This document shows positions 1-8,905 of a stretch of DNA of 64,000 nucleotides, in pieces. The translations under genes and the position numbers were made by a program. This stretch comes from Methanospirillum lacunae (GTDB taxonomy: Archaea; Halobacteriota; Methanomicrobia; Methanomicrobiales; Methanospirillaceae), in assembly GCF_046195335.1 (NCBI RefSeq), contig NZ_CP176093.1; one strand, written 5' to 3'. The notes under the pieces were generated by a model that ran no database searches, was not told where the DNA came from, and was given only the letters and a program-made list of their open reading frames with translations. Position 1 is the stretch's first letter. Each line of letters opens with the position of its first letter.

Positions 1-543
1 CGGACCATTTGAAGAGATCCCGGTCTGACAGGAAGGGGTACTTTGAAGTGTCATCAATACTCGCTGATCAGATAACTTGTTGACGAGAGAGAACATTCTG
101 GCAAACATACCTGTAGCAGGTGTATCAGATACGTTCTCGAGTGTCTGAATTACCTCTTCTTTGGTCAGGTCCGGGCCTGGTATAAGGAGTGGCATACAGG
201 TACCTGAATACCATGTCGACAGATTTTCAGGAGGACAGGGTTGTATCAGTCGATTTATCGCGAGTACTACAAGAGTTGCAGCTTCAACAGGTGAACAGCA
301 TGAAATCAATGCTTCCAGGATTTTATACTCGTGGACAGCCCAAAAAGGAGGAATATATTGGCCTAGATCAAAAATTTGATTTGGAACAGCAGGTTTTTCC
401 TTTTTAACCGGCTCTCCTTCAACATTCTTACCCAGGTATTTTGATTTCTGCTTCCATTTCCCTGTATCAGGATCGAAATACGGAGTTATTTCATACAGAT
501 ACTCATGCCCTTTGATTACTTTTTTCCTGATAAAACTCTTCAT
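1..543 (-). CDS. Transposase-like protein, N-terminal part (runs off the window edge)
   Basis: The minus strand is open from an ATG at 543 to the window edge, giving 181 residues with no stop. The protein opens with a short basic stretch (MKSFIRKKVIKG) followed by an E-x-T-P-Y-F-D-P-D-T-G-K-W segment and K-Y-L-G-K. This resembles the first domain of IS1634/IS4-type transposases, which begin with a strand-rich 'x-K-Y-L-G' module. The catalytic DDE domain would lie outside the window, so the family call is tentative. No terminal inverted repeat could be recognised upstream of 543. It is isolated from the fwd operon by a long AT-rich spacer. Whether the element is intact cannot be judged from here. 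Confidence 0.55.
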   Translation of the reverse strand, partial: MKSFIRKKVIKGHEYLYEITPYFDPDTGKWKQKSKYLGKNVEGEPVKKEKPAVPNQIFDLGQYIPPFWAVHEYKILEALISCCSPVEAATLVVLAINRLIQPCPPENLSTWYSGTCMPLLIPGPDLTKEEVIQTLENVSDTPATGMFARMFSLVNKLSDQRVLMTLQSTPSCQTGISSNGP

Positions 544-1058
544 AAATATCTGCTGAAAGATGTCACAAAAAATTAGGCATTATGACTGGTAAATCTTTAA
601 GGGATACGACCTCCAACTGACAACCAGATTGTGGTTTGTGACATATAGAAAGATCCATACCCTCGTTTTCCCTGATGCATAACTTCCTGAAAATCTGCGT
701 CTTGTCAATAATATCGGTCTGATTTAGGCATATATTGATCGCTCATAGTGCCTAACTCATGAGACCTATCTTCATTGTGATTCTGGTTGGATTCCAACTG
801 CCATCTTCATTAAAGTAATTTAATCATAACCAATAATAAATTACAACTAATTATTCACCTCGTGCAAAATATTTATTAGGAGAAACATTGCGGCAACAGG
901 AAATATCAATCATTCATGTTGACTTTCACAAATATTGTCATAATTTTAACTCCCAGGATTACATAAAAATAAGTAAAAATCCCATAATTTAAATTTTTAT
1001 AGCGCAGGGGGCAATTCTCACAAATCGGTCAATATGCCTAACTTTCGCATCCCCTGGG
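544..1058. other. AT-rich intergenic spacer between the transposase-like gene and the fwd promoter
   Basis: No open frame with a credible ribosome site was seen on either strand. The left end of any insertion element started by the gene at 1-543 would be expected just above 543, but I could not identify a terminal repeat. The phrase 'gcctaact' occurs twice (near 750 and 1036), which may be chance. Confidence 0.5.
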
Positions 1059-1068
1059 TTTATATAAT
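1059..1068 (+). promoter_or_regulatory. Candidate TATA box of the fwd operon
   Basis: A TTTATATAAT stretch sits in otherwise mixed sequence. Archaeal transcription usually begins 25-30 bases downstream of such a box, which would place the transcript start near 1088-1092 and leave a leader of about 240 bases before fwdD. The stem-loop array begins almost exactly at that predicted start. No start-site data support this; it is a motif call. Confidence 0.5.
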
Positions 1069-1097
1069 AAATTAAAACCGATGTATGATTGCAGATT

Positions 1098-1295
1098 AGG
1101 TTTGGTAAACCTCCTCTGGATGATATTCCAGATGGAACTAATGATTCAGATTATGAATTGAGATCGTTGATCTTAAGCCGATCGGGTTCGGCTCATATTC
1201 GTGATCTACGAATCGTACCATTCTATACACCTCCTTTCTGACTCCTGTTAAAACAGGAAACCAATCAGTGGTATGGTGTAGACCTGATCAACACC
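1098..1295 (+). promoter_or_regulatory. Structured 5' leader of the fwd operon: array of tandem stem-loops
   Basis: Between the candidate promoter and fwdD lie consecutive perfect inverted repeats able to fold as RNA hairpins: 1098-1112 (6 bp), 1115-1132 (6 bp), 1144-1158 (5 bp), 1161-1173 (5 bp), 1176-1193 (6 bp), 1197-1213 (6 bp), 1243-1258 (7 bp) and 1275-1295 (5 bp, 11-base loop). Several are separated by only two or three bases, and the stems differ in sequence, so this is not a simple repeat. The unpaired stretch 1228-1235 reads CACCTCCT, identical to the usual archaeal 16S anti-Shine-Dalgarno end, and could mask the fwdD ribosome site GGGAGATCC (1320-1328). A regulatory RNA is inferred; no known riboswitch class was recognised. 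Confidence 0.5.
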
Positions 1296-1328
1296 TGAAC
1301 ATGACGAGTAGGATTTTCGGGAGATCCT

Positions 1329-1742
1329 ATGGCTGAAAAGTACATCTTAAACATGATAACCCAGCGTGCCTTCGAAGAAGGTGTCGCAATGGAAATAGGG
1401 AAAACTTCTCCGGAATACTTCGATGCCTGTAACATCATTGAAATGAATGAACAGGACATGAAGAAACTGGGAATTTTAAAGAATACTAACGTCCGGGTCA
1501 CCAGCGAGAGTGGTCAGGTCGTTGTCAAAGCTGTTGTCGGAAGACAGACAGTATACCCAGGTCTCTGCCACATAAGGCAGGGTGTCTGGGCAAACCAGGT
1601 CGTTCCTCCCCGTACCCAGTCAACCGGAACACCCCAATACAGTGGATTTCCAGTAACTGTGGAACCTGCACCGGAAGAGAAACTGAAGACTGCTCTCCAT
1701 CTGGTTCAGGGTGCAGTCGGCATGTGGAAAGGTGAGGAATAA
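1329..1742 (+). CDS. fwdD: Formylmethanofuran dehydrogenase subunit D
   Basis: FwdD is the small subunit of the enzyme that reduces CO2 to formylmethanofuran in the first step of methanogenesis. The 137 residues match the double-psi barrel molybdopterin-dinucleotide binding domain that closes larger oxidoreductases; here it is a separate subunit, as in other methanogens. Landmarks are an N-terminal E-G-V-A-M-E segment, a V-R-V-T-S-E-S-G-x-V-V-V-K-A strand pair and P-G-L-C-H-I-R near residue 78. The start is supported by GGGAGATCC just upstream. Its stop overlaps the fwdB start (TAATG). It lies first in fwdDBAC, behind a structured leader. Whether the metal is Mo or W cannot be read from sequence. 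Confidence 0.93.
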   Translation: MAEKYILNMITQRAFEEGVAMEIGKTSPEYFDACNIIEMNEQDMKKLGILKNTNVRVTSESGQVVVKAVVGRQTVYPGLCHIRQGVWANQVVPPRTQSTGTPQYSGFPVTVEPAPEEKLKTALHLVQGAVGMWKGEE

Positions 1743-3067
1743 TGCCAAAGGTATACGAGAATGTGGGATGCCCATATTGTGGCTGCTCCTGCGATGATGT
1801 CAGAGTCACTGTCTCTGATGACGGAAAAAAGGTGCTTGAGGTCGAGAATGTCTGTGCAATCGGAACTGAGATCTTCAAACACGGAAGCTCAGAACACAGA
1901 CACCGCCTTCCCCGGCTTCGCCAGCCAGATGGCTCGATGAAAGAGATCTCATACGAGGAAGCCATCGAATGGACGGCACAGCACCTGTACAAGGCAAAAA
2001 AGCCACTCATGTACGGGTTTGGTTCAACAAACTGTGAAGGTCAGGCAGCAGCAGCCCGTGTTATGGAGTCTGCAGGTGGTTGCCTTGACAACTGTGCAAC
2101 CATCTGTCACGGCCCGTCTTTCCTTGCAATATTCGATAACGGGTACCCGACGTGTACCCTTGGAGAAGTTAAGAACCGTGCAGACGTGATTGTTTACTGG
2201 GGATCCAACCCGGCACACGCACACCCACGTCACATGTCGCGGTATTCTATCTTCCCTCGTGGATTCTTCACCGGAAAGGGACAGAAGAAGCGTACCGTAG
2301 TCGTCATCGATCCACGGTACACTGATACTGCAAACGTAGCTGATATTCATGTCAGGGTAAAGCAAGGTCACGACTACGAACTCTTCGATGCATTCAGGAT
2401 GGTCATGCACGGACATGGAGATGATCTTCCTGATGTCGTTGCAGATGTTCCAAAAGAGCAGATCCTCCAGGTTGCCGAGATCATGGCCAATGCCAGGTTC
2501 GGTACTGTCTTCTACGGTATGGGACTCACCCATTCAGATGGACGTAACCACAACATCGACATTGCAATCTCCCTTATGCGTGACCTGAACAAGGTTGCCA
2601 AGTGGACGATCATGGCAATGCGTGGTCACTACAATATCGCAGGTCCTGGTGTAGTCTGGTCCTGGACATTCGGATTCCCGTATTGCCTTGACCTTACCAA
2701 GAAGAATTATGCCCACATGAATCCAGGTGAGACCAGTTCAGTGGATATGGCAATGCGTGATGAAACTGATATGTTCATCAACATCGGAACCGATGCAGGT
2801 GCACACTTCCCAATTCCGGCAGTCCAGCATCTCAAAAAGCACCCCTGGGTTACAATTGATCCAAGCGTCTGCATGGCATCTGAGATCTCTGACCTGCACA
2901 TTCCGGTCTGTATCTGTGGTGTTGACACCGGCGGAATTGTATACAGGATGGACAACGTACCAATCCAGTTCAGACAGGTTCTCGATCCACAGGGTCTCCT
3001 TACCGATGAGGAACTGCTGAACAAGATCGCTGACCGCGTTGATGAACTCAATGCACAGGGGGCCTGA
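1742..3067 (+). CDS. fwdB: Formylmethanofuran dehydrogenase subunit B (catalytic, bis-pterin Mo/W)
   Basis: FwdB holds the pterin-bound Mo or W centre where CO2 is reduced to formate, which is then channelled to FwdA. The 441 residues show an N-terminal iron-sulfur motif (C10-x2-C13-x3-C17, then C38). The D-N-C-A-T-I-C-H-G-P-S segment follows, with Cys118 in the position of the metal-ligand cysteine known from Methanothermobacter FwdB. Some methanogens have selenocysteine there; here it is an ordinary cysteine codon and no in-frame TGA occurs. The distal part carries the molybdopterin oxidoreductase fold. A ribosome site AGGTGAGG precedes the ATG, which overlaps the fwdD stop. Start and identity are secure. 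Confidence 0.96.
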   Translation: MPKVYENVGCPYCGCSCDDVRVTVSDDGKKVLEVENVCAIGTEIFKHGSSEHRHRLPRLRQPDGSMKEISYEEAIEWTAQHLYKAKKPLMYGFGSTNCEGQAAAARVMESAGGCLDNCATICHGPSFLAIFDNGYPTCTLGEVKNRADVIVYWGSNPAHAHPRHMSRYSIFPRGFFTGKGQKKRTVVVIDPRYTDTANVADIHVRVKQGHDYELFDAFRMVMHGHGDDLPDVVADVPKEQILQVAEIMANARFGTVFYGMGLTHSDGRNHNIDIAISLMRDLNKVAKWTIMAMRGHYNIAGPGVVWSWTFGFPYCLDLTKKNYAHMNPGETSSVDMAMRDETDMFINIGTDAGAHFPIPAVQHLKKHPWVTIDPSVCMASEISDLHIPVCICGVDTGGIVYRMDNVPIQFRQVLDPQGLLTDEELLNKIADRVDELNAQGA

Positions 3068-3069
3068 AT

Positions 3070-4785
3070 ATGTCTGAACTGATTATCAAGAACGGATACG
3101 TCTTTGATCCAATCTCCGGAATCAAAGGAGACAAAGCAGATATTGCTATCAAGGACGGCAAGATCGTAGAAAAGGTCTCTTCAAAGGCAAAGAGCATCGA
3201 CGCCAGTGGTAAGACTGTTATGGCCGGTGGTGTGGATATCCATACACACGTAGTTGGCCCAAAAGTCAACCTTGGACGTGAGATGAGACCTGAAGACAAA
3301 CTTTTCCGTGGTGACTACCGTGGTGGGATTCTCAAACAGGGTAAACGGATGGAGATGGGATACTCAATTCCAACCACCTGGAAGACCGGGTATGCATACT
3401 CCCGTCTGGGATACACCTACGTCAACGAGGCAGCAATGCCTCCACTCATGGCACCCCACGTGCATGAAGAGATCAGGGACACACCAATCCTCGATATCAG
3501 TGCCATGCCGGTATTCGGTAACAACTGGTTCTGTCTTGAGTACCTCAAGAACAAGGAGATCGAGAACAACGCTGCATATGTCGCCTGGCTTCTGAAGGCA
3601 ACATACGGTGTTGGTATCAAGGTCGTCAACCCAGGTGGCACAGAAGCTTGGGCATGGGGAGAGAACTGTAACACTATCCATGACCCTGTTCCCTACTTCG
3701 ATATCACCCCTGCCGAGATTGTCAAGGGCCTTATCGAGACCAACGAGTACCTTGGTCTGCCCCACTCAATACATCTGCACCCCAACAACCTTGGAAACCC
3801 GGGTAACTATACAGATACCCTTGACACCCTGAAGCTTGCAGAGGGATACAAAGCAAAGAACAAGTTCGGACGAGAACAGGTTCTGCATAACACTCACCTT
3901 CAGTTCCACTCCTACAAAGGTGACAGCTGGGCAACCTTTGGATCTGCAGCAAAGGAAGTCATGGACTACGTCAACAAGACTGAAAACATCACCGTCGATC
4001 TCGGATGTGTCACTCTTGATGAAACAACCACCATGACTGCAGACGGTCCATTCGAGCACCACCTCATGGAACTCAACCACCGCAAGTGGGCAAACTGTGA
4101 TGTTGAACTCGAAACCGGTTCAGGTATCGTGCCATTTGTCTATGATAAGGACGTTGCTGTCATTGGTATCCAGTGGGCAGTCGGTCTTGAGATTGGACTC
4201 TATGCAAAAGACCTGATGCGGACCTTTATCACCACTGACCATCCGAACGGAGGACCATTCAGCCGCTACCCACGTATCATCAAGTGGCTCATGTCCAGAA
4301 AGGCCCGTGATGCAACCCTTGACTCCATGAAGCGTAAGGACAAGGTTATTGCAGCAACCGATCTCGCCTCCATGGACCGCGAACTCAACCTCTACGATAT
4401 TGCCATGATGACCCGTGCAGGTCCGGCCAAGGCTCTTGGTATGTCAAGCATGTACGGCAGCCTTGCTCCGGGTGCAGATGGAAACGTATCTATCTACAAC
4501 CTTGATGCCAAGAAGATCCCGGCTGACCCAGAACTGATTGAAGAGGCATTCACCAAGACTGCCTACACCATCAAGGAAGGAGTTGTTATCGTCCAGAATG
4601 GTGAGATTGTTGCAGAGCCGAAGGGACACACCATCTGGACCAAGGTCACCATGCCTGAAAACTCACAGGTTATGCGTGATATCAAAGAGAAGTTCACCAA
4701 GAGTTACACTGTTAACCTTGAGAACTATGCAGTGTTCGACGACCATGTGTACCGCCCACGGGCACTTGAAGTAGAAGTAGCCTGA
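3070..4785 (+). CDS. fwdA: Formylmethanofuran dehydrogenase subunit A (amidohydrolase)
   Basis: FwdA is a zinc amidohydrolase-fold subunit that condenses formate with methanofuran after CO2 reduction in FwdB. The 571 residues have the N-terminal beta-sandwich of amidohydrolases, then G-G-V-D-I-H-T-H with the metal-binding His58 and His60. Conserved family segments follow, including H-L-H-P-N-N-L-G and T-D-H-P-N-G-G-P-F. A C-terminal sandwich segment around 'G-A-D-G-N-V-S-I' closes the protein. It begins two bases after fwdB. Length is typical of the family. No alteration of catalytic residues was noticed. Confidence 0.96.
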   Translation: MSELIIKNGYVFDPISGIKGDKADIAIKDGKIVEKVSSKAKSIDASGKTVMAGGVDIHTHVVGPKVNLGREMRPEDKLFRGDYRGGILKQGKRMEMGYSIPTTWKTGYAYSRLGYTYVNEAAMPPLMAPHVHEEIRDTPILDISAMPVFGNNWFCLEYLKNKEIENNAAYVAWLLKATYGVGIKVVNPGGTEAWAWGENCNTIHDPVPYFDITPAEIVKGLIETNEYLGLPHSIHLHPNNLGNPGNYTDTLDTLKLAEGYKAKNKFGREQVLHNTHLQFHSYKGDSWATFGSAAKEVMDYVNKTENITVDLGCVTLDETTTMTADGPFEHHLMELNHRKWANCDVELETGSGIVPFVYDKDVAVIGIQWAVGLEIGLYAKDLMRTFITTDHPNGGPFSRYPRIIKWLMSRKARDATLDSMKRKDKVIAATDLASMDRELNLYDIAMMTRAGPAKALGMSSMYGSLAPGADGNVSIYNLDAKKIPADPELIEEAFTKTAYTIKEGVVIVQNGEIVAEPKGHTIWTKVTMPENSQVMRDIKEKFTKSYTVNLENYAVFDDHVYRPRALEVEVA

Positions 4786-4795
4786 GGTGCAAAAG

Positions 4796-5599
4796 ATGGA
4801 AACCGTAACAATGACCCTGGTACAGCAGCCTGAGCTGTACCTCGAATGCTACAGTGTAACCCCTGATAAGTTCGCAGGGAAATCTCTGACCGAGATCGCA
4901 GATCTTCCGGCTCATGAGGGAAAAGTTGTCTGGAAACTTGGAGACTTCTTCTCCTTTTCCGGAAAAGCTGGAGAGACCGCAGCCGATACCAAGATCATCG
5001 TCAACGGAAATGTCCGTAAGATGAAGCGGTTCGGCCAGCAGATGACAGCTGGTGAGATCCTCATCAACAGCGATGCCGATATGTACGTCGGCTGCTGGAT
5101 GAGAGGCGGAAAGATTACCGTAAAGGGAAATGCTGATGCATTCCTTGGAATCGGTATGGAAGGCGGCGAGATCCTTATTGAAGGAGATGCTGACAACCAT
5201 GTCGGTAGTGCCTACCGTGGTGACTGGCGTGGTATGAGCGGCGGTCTGATCCGGGTAAAAGGTAAAGCCGGTAATGATGTTGGAACCGCCATGACCGGTG
5301 GAACCATCATCATTGAGGGTGATGTCTTCATCCATGTCCTGACCCACGCTGAAGGCGGAACGGTCATCATCAAGGGAGATGTTGAAGGCCGTGTCGGTGG
5401 ACAACTGGTTAAGGGAGATGCATATATCCTTGGAAAACTCCTCTACCCAATGCCAGGATACAAGAAGGTTGGAACTGTCGAGAAGGAATGTGACGGTCAG
5501 ACCTACACCTTTGATGAATACATCGGTGACCTTGGAGAGCGGAAAGAGAAGAAGAAGGGACAGATTGTCTGGGGTCATATCTACCTCAAGGCAAACTAA
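4796..5599 (+). CDS. fwdC: Formylmethanofuran dehydrogenase subunit C
   Basis: FwdC is a structural subunit built from the glycine-repeat right-handed helix also found at the end of glutamate synthase. The repeat is plain here from about residue 65 to 215: successive G-G-x-I-x-V/I-x-G-x-A turns (for example G-G-K-I-T-V-K-G and G-G-E-I-L-I-E-G). I chose the ATG at 4796 because the upstream GAGGTG (4784-4789) makes a good ribosome site; a GTG at 4787 lies inside that site. The protein is then 267 residues. It is the last gene of fwdDBAC. Subunits E, F and G are not in this window. A T-run follows the stop. Confidence 0.94.
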   Translation: METVTMTLVQQPELYLECYSVTPDKFAGKSLTEIADLPAHEGKVVWKLGDFFSFSGKAGETAADTKIIVNGNVRKMKRFGQQMTAGEILINSDADMYVGCWMRGGKITVKGNADAFLGIGMEGGEILIEGDADNHVGSAYRGDWRGMSGGLIRVKGKAGNDVGTAMTGGTIIIEGDVFIHVLTHAEGGTVIIKGDVEGRVGGQLVKGDAYILGKLLYPMPGYKKVGTVEKECDGQTYTFDEYIGDLGERKEKKKGQIVWGHIYLKAN

Positions 5600-5615
5600 C
5601 CTTTTTTTTATTTCC
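5600..5615 (+). terminator. T-rich archaeal terminator after fwdC
   Basis: The fwdC stop is followed by CTTTTTTTTATTTCC-like sequence with a run of T residues and no strong hairpin. Archaeal RNA polymerase commonly terminates at such runs. The next gene starts about 160 bases further on with its own ribosome site, so the operon probably ends here. Confidence 0.45.
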
Positions 5616-5769
5616 GCCTCGTGAATTACCAGATACAATCCGGTCTTGCCCCGTATTTTCATACCGGAGTTACCGAAACACTGACCCCAGATATTCAGAT
5701 ACGCACCTGAAAACAATGGCTGAAAACCAGTGAGAAACGGAAAGGGAATAACCGAATTATCGAGGAATT

Positions 5770-6801
5770 ATGACAGAAGAGATTGATTTAATTAAATTGC
5801 CAGAACTTCCGGTCATTGAGGTAGTTGATGATCTCATCCAGGTATACAAGGAGTTTATGGTTATCCGGGCAGCCCTGCAACTTAAAGTATTTGACTGGAT
5901 GGCTGAAAATGGATCTGCCACAATTGAAGATATTAGTAAAGGGACTAAAATCCCCATAGAATATATGGCACCCCTGATTGGGATGCTCTTTTACCTGGAT
6001 ATCGTTAGGCGTTCTGGAGAGAAATATCTGGTCTCACCGTCAGCCAACCTACATTTTGTAACAAACAGCAGGTATTACCAGGGAGATATCATTATGGCAC
6101 TTGCAGAGCCTGAGTCCCCTTGGAATGATCTGAAAACATACCTGACAAGTGGTGAAACAAAAACAACGTTTGACCAGGAGACCCCACTGATGGGTGCATC
6201 CCATGCAGAGCAGGAGATCAGGGGGATGCTCAAGAACATTACGACAGTTATCAGCCGGTGGGCTGGATTTAAAGATGCAAAATCCTTTCTTGAGATTAGC
6301 AGTGGTCATGGTCTGTATACCATGGCTACCTGCCAGATCCATCCAGATCTAAAAGCATCGGTTCTTGAACAACCTGCAAGTTCCGAGCTCCTTCAACAGA
6401 ATATTACCAGGTATGAGATGAAGGATCGGATCACACCGATCAAAGGAAAGTTGGGATCTCTTCCCGAGGGTAAGTATGATATCATCCTGGTTTCTCATGT
6501 CCTTTATGCAGACCAGAACCGCCTAGATGCTATACTGAAGGATATCAGTGCCCACCTTAATGAAGGTGGTCTTTTCATCTCAAACAACTGGTTTATCAGG
6601 GAATCTGAAGGAACCGGAATGCAGGGCCTCTATGAACTCGAACTCGGTATACACAATAAATATCATGCTATCAAGGACCGGGAAGGATACGAAAAGAATT
6701 GTAATGAAAACGGCCTTGTAATCTTCCAGACCGGTGTACTACGGAGTGCATATGGAGAATCAACTATTCACATGGGGACAAAGACCGGGAGTGGAGCATA
6801 A
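5770..6801 (+). CDS. Winged-helix O-methyltransferase-type protein (Methyltransf_2 group, copy 1)
   Basis: This is a 343-residue SAM-dependent methyltransferase with an N-terminal dimerisation/winged-helix domain (about residues 20-100) and a C-terminal Rossmann domain. The SAM motif is F-L-E-I-S-S-G-H-G-L-Y near residue 176, followed by a proline-ending acidic strand (L-E-Q-P). The architecture is that of plant and bacterial small-molecule O-methyltransferases; the substrate is unknown. Two related copies occur at 24847-26139 and 52671-53774. The ATG follows GAGG at a good distance. Its stop overlaps the start of the next gene by one base, implying a two-gene operon. It lies downstream of fwd but is separated from it by a likely terminator. 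Confidence 0.8.
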   Translation: MTEEIDLIKLPELPVIEVVDDLIQVYKEFMVIRAALQLKVFDWMAENGSATIEDISKGTKIPIEYMAPLIGMLFYLDIVRRSGEKYLVSPSANLHFVTNSRYYQGDIIMALAEPESPWNDLKTYLTSGETKTTFDQETPLMGASHAEQEIRGMLKNITTVISRWAGFKDAKSFLEISSGHGLYTMATCQIHPDLKASVLEQPASSELLQQNITRYEMKDRITPIKGKLGSLPEGKYDIILVSHVLYADQNRLDAILKDISAHLNEGGLFISNNWFIRESEGTGMQGLYELELGIHNKYHAIKDREGYEKNCNENGLVIFQTGVLRSAYGESTIHMGTKTGSGA

Positions 6802-7079
6802 TGGCAGAAGCACCTGAACGTTTCATCTCCGCTTCATTTGACCAGTTATCAGAAGATGATCTAAAAAAAGCGATGCTCATGCATGTGCGGATGGGATATC
6901 TGATGAAAAACCCTGGAAAGAGTAAAGAGGCAGAAAAGATTGCACAGGATATTATTGATAGACTATCTCTTGATCAACTCAGACAGATTCATCCGGATAC
7001 GTTCTTTTCAAACAAAAAAATGGGAGAACTTCCTAAGAATCCCTATGAAGTAGCTTTAGAATTGCTTGGAGAGGGATGA
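6801..7079 (+). CDS. Small protein of unknown function (92 residues), coupled to the methyltransferase
   Basis: The start codon overlaps the stop of the upstream methyltransferase (TAATG), so the two are probably translated together. The protein is charged and helical, with a central R-M-G-Y-L-M-K-N-P-G-K-S-K-E-A-E-K segment and an I-H-P-D-T-F-F tail region, with no cysteines and no signal peptide. I do not recognise a family. A decayed copy of most of this gene is fused to the front of an fdhD copy at 9737-10190, which shows the sequence has been duplicated. A role as a partner or regulator of the methyltransferase is a guess from coupling only. Confidence 0.7.
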   Translation: MAEAPERFISASFDQLSEDDLKKAMLMHVRMGYLMKNPGKSKEAEKIAQDIIDRLSLDQLRQIHPDTFFSNKKMGELPKNPYEVALELLGEG

Positions 7080-7489
7080 TTCAGCAGTCCGGTATCTTAA
7101 CAGGTTTTTAATCTATTTTTATTGATACGGAGTTTTTTAAGGGTTCTGAACTCTTTATCTTTGAAGTAGAAAATTCAGAGTCCCAATAATCATTCATACC
7201 GAAATTATTCCTGATCATTTTTGCTTTCTGGGTAGTTGTATTCTTCTTGTATGATGTAAATGAAGAGTTAAACAGAAATTTGGCGGCTTACTGCGTATAC
7301 AACCTAGATATACACTCTGACTGGTTCTCAAAACAGAATTGCCTTTTATCACCAACTATAGAGAGAGCCAGATATTTTTTTGATGATTTATAAAACTTCA
7401 TTTCATTTTTTTACAGAAATAATAACAAAACAATAAAGGTGTTTAATAACCTATCCATTGTTACCACAATGTGGGGGATTGGTGTAGGT
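7080..7489. other. AT-rich intergenic region
   Basis: No convincing gene is present. T-rich sequence near 7120-7135 could terminate the upstream operon, and an AT-rich stretch at 7380-7435 probably holds the promoter of the surface protein. Confidence 0.4.
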
Positions 7490-8905
7490 ATGATGAAAGA
7501 TTATGTTCAAACCGATGATAAAACCGGGTATTGCGGGGGGTTCATATTTGTCCTTGTTTTAGGTTCTTTCCTGCTCTCCAGTGGAGTGGCAATAGTATCA
7601 GCAGATGGATTATCAAACCATACGGCTCTTGTGCCTGGGTATAACGGGACGAATTATACATTTCTTGGATCATATTCCAGCGGTGAAGTGATCATTAATG
7701 AATCAGGTTCGTATTATCTCACCGATGATCTCAACTCATCACCATATGAGTATGGTATTCTGATCCAGGGAACAGGCATAACACTTGATGGTAACGGAAA
7801 AAACCTGACCGGATCATCTGAAATCGGTATAATGGGAAAGGAGGGTTCACATCACACAACAATCATCAACTTTAGCAAAATATCCGATTTTTATTACGGT
7901 ATGAGGCTTGATGGAAACAATTCACTGGTCAATGGTAATACCGTCTCTGATAATGGCTATACGGGGATATATGTTGGAGGAGCATATGGAACGATCGTGA
8001 ACAATACAGCATACCTGAACAGTAATGGAATTTATTCTACACCGCATTACGGCAGGAATTGCGTAATAATGAACAATACAGCTTTCCTGAACAAACGTAT
8101 GGGGATATATACCGGAGGAGACAGCTCACTCGTGTATGGAAACCGTGCATTTCGGAACAATGTATATGGTATCATGGCAGGAGGAGGTGATTGCGGTGGA
8201 ATAGATCCTAGAGATTGTGGGTATGGATATTATTCTAATATCTCCGGAAATGTTGCTTATGAGAATGGTATGTATGGCATATATTCTTGTGAACCCAGCG
8301 CACGGGTCATTGGAAATACGATATATGACAACTATCAAGCCGGAATAATGATCAGATCACGTCTAAACAATTCGGTAAGTGACAACCTGCTCACGAATAA
8401 TACCATTGGGATTCGAACTACGTACAGTAACCAGTATAATGTCACGATGACCGGCAACATCATTCGGGAGAGTGTAAAAGCCGGCATTCTGGTTGATGGT
8501 ACCTACACAAAACCGGGCAATTTCACCATCTATAACAATATTCTCGCAAATAATCAGAATATCTTCATGAATGATAGTACGAGATGTTTCACCTGGAATC
8601 ATCCAACAGGCCCGGTTTCGGGAATCAATGTGATAGGAGGACCATACCTCGCTGGTAACTATTGGAGCAACCCAGAGGGATCTGGTTGGTCAGATCTACA
8701 GGATCCCAAAGAAACCGGATACTCTCTAGTTCCCTATGAGGTAGTAGATGGATCAGGCAGTTGGGACACAGCACCTCTAGTCAGGGTAGCCCAGATCATT
8801 AATGCATCGCATGATGACTGGACGATTCTACATCCAAACGGGAATCAATCATATCCCCGGTATTCAAATAGCAACCTACATTGCCCAGGCAAAACCGGGG
8901 GCTGA
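7490..8905 (+). CDS. Surface protein, N-terminal part: signal peptide and parallel beta-helix (frameshifted)
   Basis: The protein has a hydrophobic signal segment (F-I-F-V-L-V-L-G-S-F-L-L) followed by many short N-x-V/I-x-x-N repeats typical of NosD/PbH1 right-handed beta-helix surface proteins of Methanomicrobia. Asparagine and glycine are abundant, and N-x-S/T sites are frequent. I favour the ATG at 7490, which has GGTG six bases upstream; a GTG at 7439 is the alternative. The frame ends early at 8905, but the adjacent frame continues the same protein with PKD domains. The break lies in a run of four C residues at 8855-8858. An ancestral CCC would restore one protein of about 685 residues. 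Confidence 0.7.
   Translation: MMKDYVQTDDKTGYCGGFIFVLVLGSFLLSSGVAIVSADGLSNHTALVPGYNGTNYTFLGSYSSGEVIINESGSYYLTDDLNSSPYEYGILIQGTGITLDGNGKNLTGSSEIGIMGKEGSHHTTIINFSKISDFYYGMRLDGNNSLVNGNTVSDNGYTGIYVGGAYGTIVNNTAYLNSNGIYSTPHYGRNCVIMNNTAFLNKRMGIYTGGDSSLVYGNRAFRNNVYGIMAGGGDCGGIDPRDCGYGYYSNISGNVAYENGMYGIYSCEPSARVIGNTIYDNYQAGIMIRSRLNNSVSDNLLTNNTIGIRTTYSNQYNVTMTGNIIRESVKAGILVDGTYTKPGNFTIYNNILANNQNIFMNDSTRCFTWNHPTGPVSGINVIGGPYLAGNYWSNPEGSGWSDLQDPKETGYSLVPYEVVDGSGSWDTAPLVRVAQIINASHDDWTILHPNGNQSYPRYSNSNLHCPGKTGG

Noticed and set aside
161..407. Two short plus-strand frames near the left edge
   Set aside because: They lie opposite a continuous 181-codon minus-strand frame that reads as a transposase N-terminus.
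1525..2010. Open frame on the minus strand opposite fwdD/fwdB
   Set aside because: Shadow of highly expressed, GC-ending codons in the fwd genes; no similarity or start signal.
1742..3067. Selenocysteine in FwdB
   Set aside because: The ligand position (residue 118) is an ordinary cysteine codon and the frame has no internal TGA.
4712..5716. Long open frame (334 codons) on the minus strand across fwdC
   Set aside because: It mirrors the glycine-repeat coding of fwdC, has no ribosome site, and its composition is not protein-like; fwdC is unmistakable on the other strand.
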